Below are positions 22,936-37,900 of a stretch of 64,000 nt of DNA, in pieces. Position numbers and translations under genes: made by a program. The notes under the pieces are model-generated. The model was not told where the DNA came from and ran no database searches. It worked only from the letters and a program-made list of their open reading frames with translations. The stretch's first letter is position 1. Each line of letters starts with the position of its first letter. Source of the DNA: Sternotherus odoratus (taxonomy: Eukaryota; Chordata; Testudines; Kinosternidae); the NCBI GenBank assembly GCA_032164245.1, contig JAVMKO010000003.1, forward strand, positions 91,015,890-91,079,889, given 5' to 3'.

Positions 22936-25900
22936 CTGTCAAGGAAGTTTAGTGACATGTAGGTATAGGTGAAGGGGGGAAAATATTAAAGAGCATAAAA
23001 CAAAACAAGAAAGTAGGTAAGACCAGCTCTTTGATTTCCTAAAAATTGTACTACTACTAAACAATTCAAATGCATAATGTGACGCATTAAATGTGAAACA
23101 AACATGTGGGCTAAATAAACTGCAGCAATACCAAGAAGTGCTACCTCCAAGGCAATGGTATTCAATTACATTTTCTGGGGGATGCCAGAAAAGGCAATGT
23201 CCAAATCTTGGGGAAGGGAGGGCAAAGGGCTCATCAGGTGTTTGCACTCTAGTGAAAGCATGTCAACTCTTGGCTCAGCTGGCAGGGATTGGCTACATAG
23301 GATATGTGCACCAAAGATGGCACCTTGGCTGATTTTTCATGCTTTGGGAGGCACTTCAGTTTATTTGCCTTCTGATTACTGTCATGCCATGTATAGGTGA
23401 GGTCTGTTTATCTGAATTTCAATCAAACATCGTGATTATCTGAATGAGCGATGTGTCATTTGCGTAATCCGGATTTTCAGTCCAATGGTGGAGAGAGGAA
23501 GAGGGAGTAGCAGAAGACACGAGTCTCCATATTACTGCATGTGCGGGGGTGCTGGGAGAAGCCCAGGGAAGAGGGGGTGACTTCCCTAGAGCCTGTTCTA
23601 TCCCCACCTCTCCCTGCCTACATCCAACTCAGGACTCTGTTGTAACGGGATTCCTGCTACCTTGCTCCCCCTCTAGCCAAGGGCAGCCCTGCTATTCAGC
23701 TCTAGCTCTACGCCAGGCTGGTCCTGCTACTCAGTTCTGACTGTGGTCTGGGCTCCCAGCAGCTCTAGCCCCTGTACTCTACTCCTGGTTCCTGCTTCAG
23801 CGCCTTTGCATGCCTCCACACCCAGACCAGCACATGTCAGCTTGGAGGAGGTACTGCAGCCATGGAACGAAAGGGCAAAACTCCACACAGCTGCAGCCCT
23901 TGTCAAGTGGCCCCTTTCCCTCCCCACACACAAAGAGTCTGAAGTGGCACAGGGCAGCCCCAGGCAGGGGAGGGACGATATTCAGAGGCAGGTCAGCATG
24001 GGGACACTACAGCCAGGACCAGAAGGAGCCTGGGGGCCAGAGCTCCCAGAGTGCCTGGGGTGGAACTGGAGCCAGGTAGCCAGGCCACCCTTACAGTAGA
24101 GCCCCTGGCATGGAGCAGAACAGCTGACACCCAGTCCATCAAATGGAAGCCCCATGTGGCCAGATCTGGTCTGTGGGCTAGTAAATGACCAATGCTACTC
24201 TAAGGCCTTCTACCTTTGGACTGCATTAGCTGAAAGAAGAATAGCAGATAGTGGTTAGTTCTTGTGGTTAAGGTCATGAACCAAGGCAAGTGGTAACTTG
24301 ATGATAATGGTCTGGGGTTCAGCTCTGGAGCATTTGAATCATAGAATATCAGGTTGGAAGGGACCTCGGGAGATCATCTAGTCTAGTCCAACCCCCTGCT
24401 CAACGGATTAATTAAATCATCCAACAGATTTTTGCCTCATATTCCTAAATGGCCCCCTCAAGGATTGAACTCACAACTCTGGGTTTAGCAGGACAGTGCT
24501 CAAACCACTGAGCTCTCCCCCAGAGTAGCATCAGGAAGAACTCCAAGGAGATGGACTTCTGAGATATTGGTAAAGAGTTAATTTTCTGACCAGGAACTTG
24601 AACCCTGGCCTCTCAGATTAAAATCTGATGCTCTACCAACTGAGGTAGCCAGGGTAGCTTTATTTGACCTGTTATCACAATGGGAGTTAGTTGCAAAATT
24701 CAGATCCGGGTTGGGATTTTGATTATTCTGACAATGGGGTTGTCTGGATCCAGGCTTTTGGTTCAGGACCATCTCTATTTTGTACCAGCACAACACTGCC
24801 CCTGCAAAGCTCTATAGAACATTACTTAGTTAAACTATGGAAATTTCAGAAACTACAAGTCATCAAAGAACAACTGCTATTCAAAAGCTCATAAGTAACA
24901 TTATTCAAAATGCCATTTGGCATTAGAACTAAACTGCGTGCGGCACTCACCTACAAGCTCTAACACATCAAAGCTTTTGTCAGTGCATACTTCGAGAATT
25001 TGCATTTTGGGAAGATCATTAAACTGATTTGGCACTGAAATGTCTGCCAAATGGAGGCCTTTTAACATATCATTTCTGGAATGATTAAGACAATGGAGGC
25101 CACATCATTTCAAACCCCAAGGTTTTCCATACTATGTTCTGGTTGCTTTCCATTTTAAAAATAGATTCTTTACTGTTTGCACAATCATGAAGCTACCCAG
25201 AAGTGAAATTTCTTTTATTTCAAGATCTGAAAAGATCTAGTTACAGCAGCATTCTGAATGGATAGGAGAAGGGCAAGATTGCATTTGTCAAGGCCAGAGA
25301 GAAGGATATTGCCTAATCAACATGTGAGAAGACTGGAGCCTGGATGAGAGTTTTGGCTGTGTTGATGGATAAGAAAGACCATATTTTAATAATCTTATCC
25401 ATGTGTGTAATCTATATCTTAGTATTTTAAAGATTTTCATCTATTTCATTGGTCTTTTTTCCCCTGTAATTCCTTCTCGGTATGTAAAAACATGGAATGG
25501 CACGGAGAAAGAGAAATCTTTTAGAAACCTCACAGTTACTAAAATGATGATAATGGATTTTAAGATCCAGAGTCTTGTGCCATAGCAGAGCTAGAAACAT
25601 GTCACATAGCACTGGAAAGGGAGGGGCAAGGTTCCTAATATGCAAATGGAATAAATCCCTCGTTGACTAACTCCTTTTAGTTCTCTCATGTTGGACTTCA
25701 GGCCTATCATTGTTCCAGCATTAAATATTGCTCATCCTATTTCTTTGATCAGTGAAATGCTGGGGTGGGGAATCCACACTGGGTTCAGCAGGAGGTTTAG
25801 AAAGGGAAGAGGAAATAGGGAAGGGACTCTTTGGCAGTTTATTTATGTATTTTGAAATGGCACTTGTCTGCAAACTCCTTAGACGTTTTGAATATTAGAA

Positions 25901-28900
25901 GCAGTGTAGCCTTCGGGGCATTACTTGGCAAAGGACAGGTGAAGCAACTGAAGGATCATGTAAATTGTTATTTGGTGGTGGTATAACGTGTGGATAGAGA
26001 AACACAAAGTGACTGCAAATAGTCAAACTCAACTCACTACTGCAGAGATCAAACAGCCATTTATACCACCAGAATAGCAAACAAATGAGATTGCTTTTTC
26101 CAATTGGCAACTTATGTTTTATCTTAACTGTCAATATTATTAAACTATTACAGCTATACAAGAGAACAAAGTCCAACAGAAAGAGTAGCTCATACACTAA
26201 CTGAACACATGGGAAAGTCAGTAAGGTCTTAAATAAATGTCAATCAAAGGCAACTGGACAAAAACGACATTCCTTCACAGACTCACCAACTCTGATAAAG
26301 AAAAATATATCAAGGAAATCTACAGTGACAGCAGAGAAAACTGGAAAGGGAAGGAAGTCAAATAAAAATAAAGTTCCCAAACAAAAATATTATTGAGAGC
26401 ACCTTGCCAGCTCTCTTCTCTGCCAGTGAACCCACCTGCTCAGGACCCACATCCTGCTACTTACTGAAAAACACAATACCCTTACAGTCCCACCCATCAA
26501 GACGCATAGTGGAAGAGTCAAAAATAGTTTTTAAACCCAAAGTAGACTGAAGAGTCAGAAAACAAGAGTATGAAAAAGGATGAGTCAAAACACACTAAAG
26601 AATAAAAAAAGGTCACCGTCAGAGAGCAGAAAAACATCTTAGCATCATGGAAACTACTCAGAGCACAAAACTCCTCCTCTACAGATCATTATATGTGGCG
26701 CTGATAGCACCACCCAGAGTTAAAGTTGCTTACTATTAGAAGACCTTTCTTTTCAGTTGATTAAAACTAACAATTCAGTTTCAAAATTTCCATACCGGGT
26801 GTCTGCTTCAGGCTAAACTTTTAAAATTAGGAAATTACATCCAAACAAAACCAAAACTCCACTTTGTTAAAGGAACATTATTGAGTGGTTGACTTTTCAA
26901 CCTTAGTTAGGAAATGCCAGAATTAAGGCTGCTCATGCCAGACAAAGATGTAATAGTGATGAACACCATAGACGCTCCCAAGAAGAAGAAAAAATTTTGT
27001 ATTCAGTGCAGGGTTTGGACAGTATGCAGTAAATAAGGTCCGGGACCATACACTAGCTACAAAGGACAGAAAGAAATATTGAATAACTACCTATTTATTG
27101 AAAGAGGTAGGGATCCTATGGGAAGAATAGTATGTGATCATGTAATTGAAGACTTTCACAGTGCACATAAACAAGGAGGCTGAATTAAGTTTGCACAGGA
27201 AACCTCATTTCTGGCATGTTCTAACTTCTGAGTGCTTGGCTTTGCAAATTTCATGTTCTTGTAAGGTAGATTTTTTTCATCTATGACTCCATAATGAAGT
27301 GAGGCCTTAAATTAGGACAACTCTATTTGAAATTATCTGATCTCACAGAAAAAAATAGAACAGAGACAAACTCAGATTCTTAGGGGGTCAATTCTGAAGA
27401 AAAAAGGAACAAATGAAACAAGTGGTAGAAAAGCAGAGCTATTTGAACTCTGTACAACATGGCTGAATGCTATGGAGACAACACAACTTACCTATTATTC
27501 TGTCTGGCATGACATGTTTGATTGTGAAAGAGGAAGAGTTTTCACACACCCTTAACTTATATCTATGCCCATAATGGGCACCTGTTTAGATGTTCTGTCT
27601 CCCCCAGCATCACAGTCTCTCCATTTTAGGATGGATTTCCTAGACATTTCTTTACCTTGTTTCAGAAGAGGAACTATTTTTTTTTTTTTAAATTGGTCAC
27701 ACTGTGCTGATTTATCATCTCAAACAACAGCTTAGCCAATATGCCATAGATGCGAGCTAGAAATAGGATACATTTACTGTCACTTCTCAGTCTATTTGTG
27801 GCCAATGTAATCGCACCTTACGTATAGGTCAGCAGTTCTAAATTCATCAATATGTAGTGCAGCATTGTACTGTTATGATAGGTTGCCTCTCAGTGAAAGG
27901 ACTGGCTCACAACAAGCTAGTTTTTAGCTATGGTATACCTCAGTGGACAGAGCACAAAATGCCTTCTACCTAAATAAAATCATGTGGGAAAAATGTACAA
28001 ACATCAGTGGAGCTATACTGCTACTGCCAATAGTGGAAACAATAGTGTAGACAAGTGCAGATGCTTTTACTACCATGTGATTAGATGACATGATGGTAAA
28101 AATGTTTGCACTATGGTTTAATGGTTAATACCAACAAGGCATATGAAATCTGCCATGTGCCAGGCAATGGAGCTTTTTAAAAGCAATTTCCAATCAGCTG
28201 TGTTCTTTCATACATGCTGTTAAAACAGAATGATAAAAACGACCAACTTAATAAATTCTACTTGGATGACATTAACTGAAGATCAATTTTATCCCAAGAA
28301 TAAAAAAACAGATGAGTGCAAGGAGGGGACCCACTACTGACAATCACTGTCAGCAACTGATCGTTTTCACAGTGTCAACAAAGCCAAAATTTTCCTAATC
28401 TACACAATACAAAGGCATTTATACTTCTGAGTCAGCTGAAAGATGAGTAAAACCATCAAGAGCCTGTTTTCTGACTGCACGTTAGAGGAAGCTCGTGCAC
28501 AATTCCAGGAAGTACATGAAAAATACCTTTGCACTCATGAAATATAATTAAGCTTCGCTCGTCTGTGATGGGAAATATGTGAAAAACAGACCCAGTGTTA
28601 AAACTGCTACTTTTGTAAAGTCCATGCTCCCTTTTCAGGACATTTCAGCAGGTCAATTAGATATACCTAGCTTTAGGAGTTCAAGAATATCTTGAGCAGC
28701 CACCTTCTACACTGCAACAAGCAGGGTGGATAAAAATCAATGATTTTTTTTTAAAAAAGAGGGTTTTTGATAAAATGCTTTTTTTTTTAGGAAAAAATAT
28801 CTAAAGATAGTTTTAGTTAAGATACATTATAGTTCAAAGATATCTCATCATAGAATAGGGATTATAAATTCTAATTCTATAGTATGAGACAATATATTCA

Positions 28901-31900
28901 TGCAATTTTAAGAAAAGTTTTGTAAATGAGTTCTAATAGTTCATGGTTTAGTTCAACAGGCTTCTATATAGATTATTTAGGTCAATCTTTCCATCTACCC
29001 AATGGGACTCAGTGCTCAGTCTAGAACAGCGGGTCTCAAACTTACCTTTACGGTGACCCCTTTTTTCCTGAGCAACACGGCGGCGCAACCCCTTGTATGT
29101 CCGCCGAAAACAGCCGCCGAATGCGGAAGTAATTAATTCGGCGGCTGTTTTCGGCGGACATGCCAAGCGCTCCCGAAATAGCTCGGCATGTCCGCCGAAA
29201 AGCCACCGAAAGTGGAAGCGATCGCGTTCATGGCTTTTCAGCGGAAAAATCAGCTCGCGACCCCTCGGGAAGCGGTCGGCGACCCCTCAAGGGGTCGCAA
29301 CCCACAGTTTGAGAACCCCTGGTCTAAAAGATACGGCTTAATTTTGCCGTTCTCAAACTGTGGATTTGTCTCCCTGGAAGTAACATGCTTGTTAACAGCA
29401 AAAATGTTTTTAAATAAATTAATAGAGAGAGGTGAAAAACCACAGACCTCAATTCTATTGTCCCTCTGCAAATTTGTGTACCCAGAGTCAATCCCTTCTC
29501 TCTCTCTAAAAGTGCAAAGTTTCAAAAAGTAGAAGACTGTTGGGAGCGGAACAGGTCTGGAGATAAAATGTGAGAAGCAAGGGACATAGGATTCAATAGT
29601 GAGTGAAAAGATGGCAGTTCAGTACCTTGGATTTTTTAGTCTTCCTGTCATCATCTTCATCATCAGAGTGGCGGTGCTTTTTCTTCTTGTGTTTTTTACC
29701 AGAGTGTAGGTGACTTGCTCTAGCCTCTTCATCCTCATCCAGCACAAGGTCATACTTTGTGCTACATCAGTTGATTAAGGGCAGATTTGGTACCAATCAT
29801 TGGTCAGTTTTGAATATAAAAGCTCATAAAGCAAGCGAAACCAAGCTTTATCACAGGTATAACACTGAAACAGCCAGTATTTTGTGCAAAACAAAAATCA
29901 TGTACAATGAACAATTTAAAAAAAAAAAAGAGAGAGTAAAGCGGATTGAAATCTGCTCTGGGAAACAAAACATCCTGTCTCTCCACTGCTTTGCAATAGG
30001 TTAGTTATTTACAGCCATGCAAAGTGGGTGTAAAATAAACATATTTTGCTTTGACAGTGTGTTGTCTTGTTCACACAAAATAGCAAATTAAAAAAAAAAA
30101 TCTAATTCCAAAACTGATACCACAGTTATGTTAAGTAGCAGTTAAACATCTGCCCAACAAAAGCTTAGAAAATTAGAAGCGGTTTTCAAAGTCTAGTTGC
30201 AAGTCCAATACATTATAGGCCAATATCCCACACAAGACTGTTCAACGGTTAAGGATACTCTTGATTTGGCTTTACTTTCTCCTTCAAAGTTAATTTGGAA
30301 GGTTTATCACGCTCCTTTTCATACTCTTTGAAGTCATCCTTAGTATACTTCCCACCTGTTCATATAAAAACAATCAACCATCTTTCATCTCCATCCTAAA
30401 AATCAAACAAGACATAGGAGTACAGCACATTTCAGGCTACAATTGTCATCAGTTATCTCCATCATTCCTGTAATCATATTTACAGAAGTGCCCAGTAACG
30501 AACTTCAGGAATGGTGTGCATGACCCAGATCAAAAGGAGGAGGATCAGGCCATGATTTTCCTTCTGTCTCTGTCCTTCTGCCTGAGAAGGCCTGGCTAGG
30601 TAACGGTTTCCTCCCACCTCATGCCTATTAGATGCAGAGCTTGGATAGGGTCACAAGGCACCAAGTGGCAACTGTTCCGTCTGTGCTTGAAGCTGGTACT
30701 GCATCTCTCTGCTTAAGGCTCTGTTGGCATTTTTGTTGCTAGCCCCTATTTTCAAAATCAAAACAAATTACATTTTGCTCTGTGCTAAAACTTTGAGGAA
30801 GGGAGGGAATCTCACTACAAAAGTATACACTTTTTAGTATAAATTTTGAAACAAACATTTTTCATGGGTTAACATTTTAAAGAGGCATATTGGATTTTTA
30901 TTTTCCATATTTTTGTTTCAGAGTTTTGAAAACTAGTTAACAGTGCTGTCAGTTGTGTGCTGCCACCTTATGATGAAGGCAAATACTGCAACAAAATTAT
31001 ATAATACTTAGATATTCAGTTTGTCTTGTAAATATAATCCTTCATGAAGTGATGGATGACAAACAAAAAGGAAGAATATGCTGATGACTGCAGTTTTATG
31101 TTAATAAATAATATCCAAAGTTATCCCTTTAAAGCTTGATATTAATATTAAACAATACCAATAGTTGACTTTTACTAACAAAAAATACACTTGGCAACAT
31201 GACAGCTACCAGTAAACCCCACATCCTCCAATATGCACTAAACAATAGAGGCCTAGATTTAGTAGTCTTTGCTCATGCAGCCAGGAATACCAAGTTGTGG
31301 CCATTATATAATTGAAAAGGAGTTGATTAACCTTGTAACAGAGATGCTTGTCCTATACAACAACTCTGGTTTAGGAGAGCAATATTTACTAATTTAAGGT
31401 TTGAAGTTGGTACAAAATCAAAGGATGACAAATAAAATTACCTTTCCCTCTCCATTTAACCTTTGCGACAGACTGGCTAAAATCCACATGGATTCTCCGG
31501 TCATCTATCAGCACGTTATCCATTTTGAAGTAGGCTTTCTCACAATCTTCCTCCTTTTGCAGTGTTTACAAAAGATTTAAGTCAAGATTAATTAACAAAT
31601 CATACTCAAATATTCTTATGAAGTCAGTATTTAAATCTAAAGTGAATTACTCTTGGCATAGTGATTCCTAATGAATATGCCACAACTTCAGTAAATACGT
31701 ATTTCATTTTCTAAAAAGGGATTAAATCACAACACTCATCACACGTCTACATTTAAAAAAAATAAATAATTTTACAATCTGCCTTAATGCAAGCATTTCA
31801 TCTTTGAGAATAGTCTGTTTTGGCATAGATTTATCTAGTCATTTGTGTATTATGTTTGGAATAATACAGTTAGAAACAACAACAGACAATGGCTTTATTA

Positions 31901-34900
31901 AAAATCAAACTTCCTAGCAGGCGAAAGTAAGTGTTTTGGCATATTCTTCAACTTCACTCAGACAACTTTCTCACAGAATAAAGGGAGTGAACACAGCCAA
32001 CCAATAAAACACAAGCTATACATTTTATATCATGAGAACAACTTAGTCTGATCGTATTCTAATTATTGACTGCAAAAGGGACTGAAGTACATATTTAAAC
32101 AGTTTGCTACATAGCGATGAACTTAAGTATATGCTTAAATGTTTTGTTGAACTGAGGACTACATCCTTTGTGGGCTGCAGTCAATAGATGAGAATATTAA
32201 TCGACACACTGGAGCAGATCACCCATTCTCATTCCATCTAGCATAGAACTGTGTTTGCAAGGAAAGAGATAATCCAAGCATATTATTACACTGTTTTTAT
32301 AAGCAACATTTGTATATCTCCACAAGAACATACCTTTTCAAATTCAATGAAAGCGTAACAAAGAGATTCACCTGTCTTCCAGTCTCTAATCACTTCACAG
32401 CTGAAAAAATAGCATGAAATTAAAGTGTCAATGCCATCTGGTTTGAAAATGGACTTTACCAGGTTAGAAATTGTAACCTGTGTTATAATGCTTTGAGGCT
32501 TGATCCTGGAACCTTAACTCACATAAATAACCTTTACTCACACTGGCAGCCTGAAGTGACTTCAAACAGCTGAAGTGGATTTAAATAGGACTACTCAGGT
32601 GAGCAATAATTACTGATGTGTGCGATAGTATGAATTTTAGAATTAGTCCTAAAATTAGCAAAACAAAACCTTATTGAATCAGATTCCATTTTCCATCATC
32701 AAGGCTCTGAATTCTTTTTGCATTTTACTAAGCTAGGACAAAAATTTGTTAGTTTAACTTTTGGGACTGCAATTAATGCTGAGGAATGTTTAAGAAAGAG
32801 CCATGCAACAGGTTGGCAGTATTTCTCTGAAACACCCCATATTGTCAGCAGCTGTCCCTCTACTATACCAAGATACAAGGGTGGTCAAAGTGGATCTCCA
32901 AAGAGAGCACGCGCCGAGCAGTGAAGCCTAGAGAGACTGCTTAAACTGAACTTGGTTCTCTTTTTGGTGTTTTTGAATAACTATTCTGTAGAAGTTACCT
33001 TTTAATGGACCCAAATCGTGAAAATATTATCTCCAGGTCTTCATCTGTGGTCACAGGATTCAGTTTACAGACAAACAGCACATTTTCTGGTGGTCTGATG
33101 TCTGCATCTGGTAAATCTCCCACCTACAGCACACAGAAAATGGAAGGCTTTTCAACTTGCTCTATACAAAAGTTTCCTGAATTTCTTGCCACTGAGTATA
33201 TTCTGTGGGGAAGGGGGTGGGGGGGAAGGGGGAGAAGAGAAAGAAGACCACAAATTCTTTTCCGCATGACTCAGTCAGTGGAAACCTGGGAAAATACCTA
33301 TAGTTACTTGGAAGACAACATTATTTTCCCCAAAATAGTGGTTAGAACAGGTGACTACAAATCAGCAGTGTTCTACTGCCAATAACTGTATGATTAATAT
33401 TCTCTGCTTTAGTTTCCCCATCAGTAAAATGAGGATAATACTCTTCTCTTTTGCAGGAATGCTGAGGCTTAAATTTGTTTGTAGAAAGCTTTTTTAATGT
33501 TCTTTAGATGAAAGATGCTATGCAAGAGTACTATTAGAGCTAATAGTATTAGTTAAATACTTAGTTAAATAGTATTAAATTTGGCTGGATGAACAATACA
33601 AAGTTGACAGACAAAACAATGTGTAATGATTTGTCACATATATTCATACAATGAAAGGATTCAATACTGCCATTTTAAAAATAAGAACTGTCCTGGGTCT
33701 TTTCCTCAATCTATTAATATTCCTAAAGATGGTGAATTGAAACTCCTCCAAAGCCTGGCATCAGCCATATTAAATCCAGCTCACCTCAACTCCATGAGGA
33801 CTCCAGAAGCTACAACCATATAGTACCATTAAGTCAGACATTCCAAGGGAAGAGAGCAGGGGGAAAAATTAACAATTAGTGGGTTCTCGCTTATTATCTA
33901 ACAGCAGGCAGCTGATAATAGCTGCCTGCTGTTAATCATAGTTGTATTTCTGTGAATAGCTGTTGTAATTCTGTAAATGGGAACTAACCACTATAATGCT
34001 GTGCATTTCTAATACCAATATGCAAATGGGGAGAAATTATTTCATGGTAACGCAGCCATCCAGTACATACAAATTTCTAGTACTAAAACTAGAAACACAG
34101 TGGGAATAACATTCCATATAGGACTGACCAGCTTTTATAATTTAAAAGCATCTCTAGCAAGCTCTTACAAACCCCCTAGTAGAACACTTATAGTCCTGGG
34201 TTTGGAATAGAGATGGTACAGGTCTTCCTGGGAAATCTCCTTCTACAAATGGATGAAGATCAAGTGTCCATGTTCATTCTTGTAGCTCTACCAACAGCCT
34301 GATACCACGCACCCTAATCCATGAGGCCAACATTTCTGACATGCAACAAGTCAAGCACTTGTCTTAAGCACTCACTCAGACATAGTGTATTGTACAGCAT
34401 GCTTACACAAAGAAATATCTGACAAGACCAAAAAACACAACACACACACCCCAAACTAATATTTACCATTTCCAAAAGAATGGCCTGAGTTTTTGCTTCT
34501 TTCTCTGCCTGAATTTCTTCCACTTCTTCAACAGATTTTCCTTTGAAGTCATCAATTTCTTCATCTGCTCTTATTCTGCCACTCTATGAGAAATTGAAAA
34601 ACAAAACAAAACAAAAAAACAGCATTTTAATACTGATCCAGGGGTAAGCCTTTATTTTTCTTAACACTAAAAACCTACTTCAATCTGGGATTGTGTGTGA
34701 TGTGAAACTAAGAACTATATCCCTGAAGAATTAGGCTAAGATCATTCACTCTGGTCAGACAGACAACCAAGCAGCCTACACATGGTAATGAGTTTCAGTC
34801 ACAGTCAACCTGGGCTAGATTCAGTTACACAATATGGAGTCTTTCACCTCTATTATCCAAAACCAATCCCCAACATATCTGCCAATTTGTTTCTATTAAG

Positions 34901-37900
34901 GGAGTACATCCAGATTATTTTTTTAAAAAAATATTTCTTTACTGAAATGAGTATACAGGTAGTATTAGAGGTTTCAGCCTCATCTATCAGGACTTCAATT
35001 TAACAGAGTACAGTTACAGGAACTACATAATTTTGTTCTATTGTATTTAGTCAGGTATTCCAAACAAACATTCCTACAACAAAATATTGGCCATTTTAAA
35101 ATCTTCTCCTCCAAAAAGTTCTCTTACTTCACAACATTTCACTAGAGCTAACTGGTGCATCACTGTTTCTTCTCTGCAAGTGTCTGATTATAAAACTTTC
35201 AAGTGTTTGGCTAACATCCTTATGCAGTGTTTAGATTTGTGGATATATTAGACTAATTTTGGTATGGCCTCTCTATTCCACTTAAGATCCTATACCAAAC
35301 TCATCACTATGGTATCTGTTAAAACTTCTTTTTTTATATATCATGTAACTTTTCTAGTCAGTCAATTTGTTTGAAACATTGTTCCCAAACAAAAGATATT
35401 TCCTTTCAGCAGCTCCAATAACTGCAAGGTAAGAAAACATAATTATAAGCTGAATTGTTCTGCAAATCCCTTCTGCCTAGAATACAGACATCATGATCAT
35501 AATAAAATAATAATAATAATTAATAATAAGCATGTATGCTTGTATGTGAAGTGTGGATAGTGAAGTAATATTTTCCAGTTTAACAATTTTCTTTTGTGTG
35601 AAAGTGCTGATAATGTTTCTGATTGAAAAAAGGGAATAAAAGGATAAGCTTCATTTTATACTGTCAAAAGGAAATAAGAAGTTAGTGATTTTTTGGATTC
35701 TTCCAGAAGAATGTATCAAGGAAACAATATTGATTTGGGCATTTCAGATAAAAAGTTCAATATATTAAAATAACATTAGAGCTTCTCTCATTATAATGTG
35801 AATTATAAAATAAGTTTTTGCATCCTATCCCACTATACACAACTGGAAACACACTGATTTTTTTTGTTCTCTTCAAAACTAATAGTTATTTGCTTTGTAA
35901 GCATAGAGGTCACTTCAAGTACAACTATGTTGTGAAAGTCCATCTAGCCTAGTATGCTGTGTTCTGACAGTGGCAAATGCCAGGTGCCCCATAAGGAATG
36001 AACAGAACAGGTAATCATCAAGTGATCCAACAGAGGTAGGGACACCAACCCTGCCCATCAGCCATTGATGGATCCATGGATCTCATGAACTCAGCTAATT
36101 CTTTTTTGAACCCTGTTATATCTTGGCCTTCACAACATCTTCCTCTGGCAAGGAGATCCAAAGGTTGACTGTGTATTGTGTGAATGCTTCCTTTTGTTTG
36201 TTTTAAACTTGTTGCCTATTAAATTCATTTGGTGAACCCTCATCTTATGATATGAGAAGTAAATAACACTTCCTTATTTACTTCCTCCACACCAATCATG
36301 ATTTTAAAGACCTCTATCATATCCCCCCTTAATCATCTCTTTTCCAAGCTGAAGAGTCATAAGAACATAAGAATTGCCACAGTGGGTCAGACCAAAGTCC
36401 ATCCAGCCCAATATCCTGTCTGCTGACAGAGGCCAATGCCAAGAGCCCCAGAGGGAGTGATCCTGAGATCTCTCTCCTGCCATCCATCTCCAGCCCCTGA
36501 CAAACAGAGGGTACGGACACCATTTCTTACCCATCCTGCCGGATAGCCATTAATGGGCTTAACCTCCACGAATTCATCCAGTTATCTTTTAAACCCTCTT
36601 ATAGTTCTAGCCTTCACAACCTCCTCGGGTAAGGAGTTCCACAGGTTGACTGTGTGTTGTGTGAATAAAAACTTCCATGTGTTTGTTTTAAACCTGCTGC
36701 CCATTAATTTCATTTGGTGGCCCCTAGTTCTTTTATTATGGGAACAAGTAAATAACTTTTCCTTATTCACTTTCTCCACGCCACTCATGATTTCATATAC
36801 CGCTATCATATCCCCCCAGTCTCCTCTTTTCCAAGTCTCTCTAATCTCTCCTCATATGGGACCGTTCCAAACCCCCCAATCACTTCTCTGAACCTTTTCT
36901 AATACCAGTATATCTTTTTCGAGATGAGGAGACCACATTTGTAGGCAGTATTCAAGATTTGGGTGCACCATGGATTTATATAATGGCAATAAGATATTCT
37001 CCATCTTATTTTCTATCCATTTTTTAAGGATTCCTAATATCTTCTTTGTTTTTTGACTGCCGTTGCACACTGCGTGGACATCTTCAGAGAACTATCCACG
37101 AGGACTCCAAGATCTCTTTCCTGATGAGTTGTAGCTAAATTAGCCCCCATCATATTGTATGCATAGACAGGGTTCTTTTTCCAAAGTTTACATTTATCCA
37201 CATTGGGTAACAACATGGCAAATGAAATTTAATCACTTAGTTTGCTGAGATCTTTTTGAAGTTCTTCAGTCTGCTCTGGTCTTAACTATCTTGAGCAGTT
37301 TAGTACTCTGCAAATTTTGCCACCTCACTATTTACCCCTTTCTCCAGATCATTTATGAATAAGTTGAATAGGATAGAATCAGAGAGGTAGCCGTGTTAGT
37401 CTGGAATAGCAGAGGTAACAAAGTCCTGTGGCACCTTAAAGACTAACTATAAAGTTTTGAAGCATAAGCTTTCGTGGGCTAATACCCACTTCGTCGGATG
37501 CAAGCAGTGGAGCATCCGACGAAGTGGGTATTAGCCCACGAAAGCTTATGCTTCAAAACTTTATAGTTAGTCTTTAAGGTGCCACAGGACTTTGTTACCT
37601 CTTGAATAGGATAGTTACCCTTCTACATTCTGAACATTTACCATTTAATTCCTACCATTTGTTCCCTGTCTTTGAGCCAGTTCTCAATCCATGAAAAGAT
37701 CTTCCTTCTTATTCTATGACAACTTAATTTACGCAAGAGTCTTTAGTGAGGGACCTCGTCAAAGGCTTCCTGGAAATCTAAGGACACTATGTCCACTGGA
37801 TCCCTCTTGTCCATATGTTGGTTGACACCTTCAAAGAACTCGAATAGATTAGTAAGACATGATTTCCCTTTACAGAAATCATGTTGACTTTTGCCCAACA

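Noticed and set aside
24586..24656. Functional tRNA-Lys gene
   Set aside because: Anticodon and T arms look right, but the ends do not form an acceptor stem and the A box is altered.
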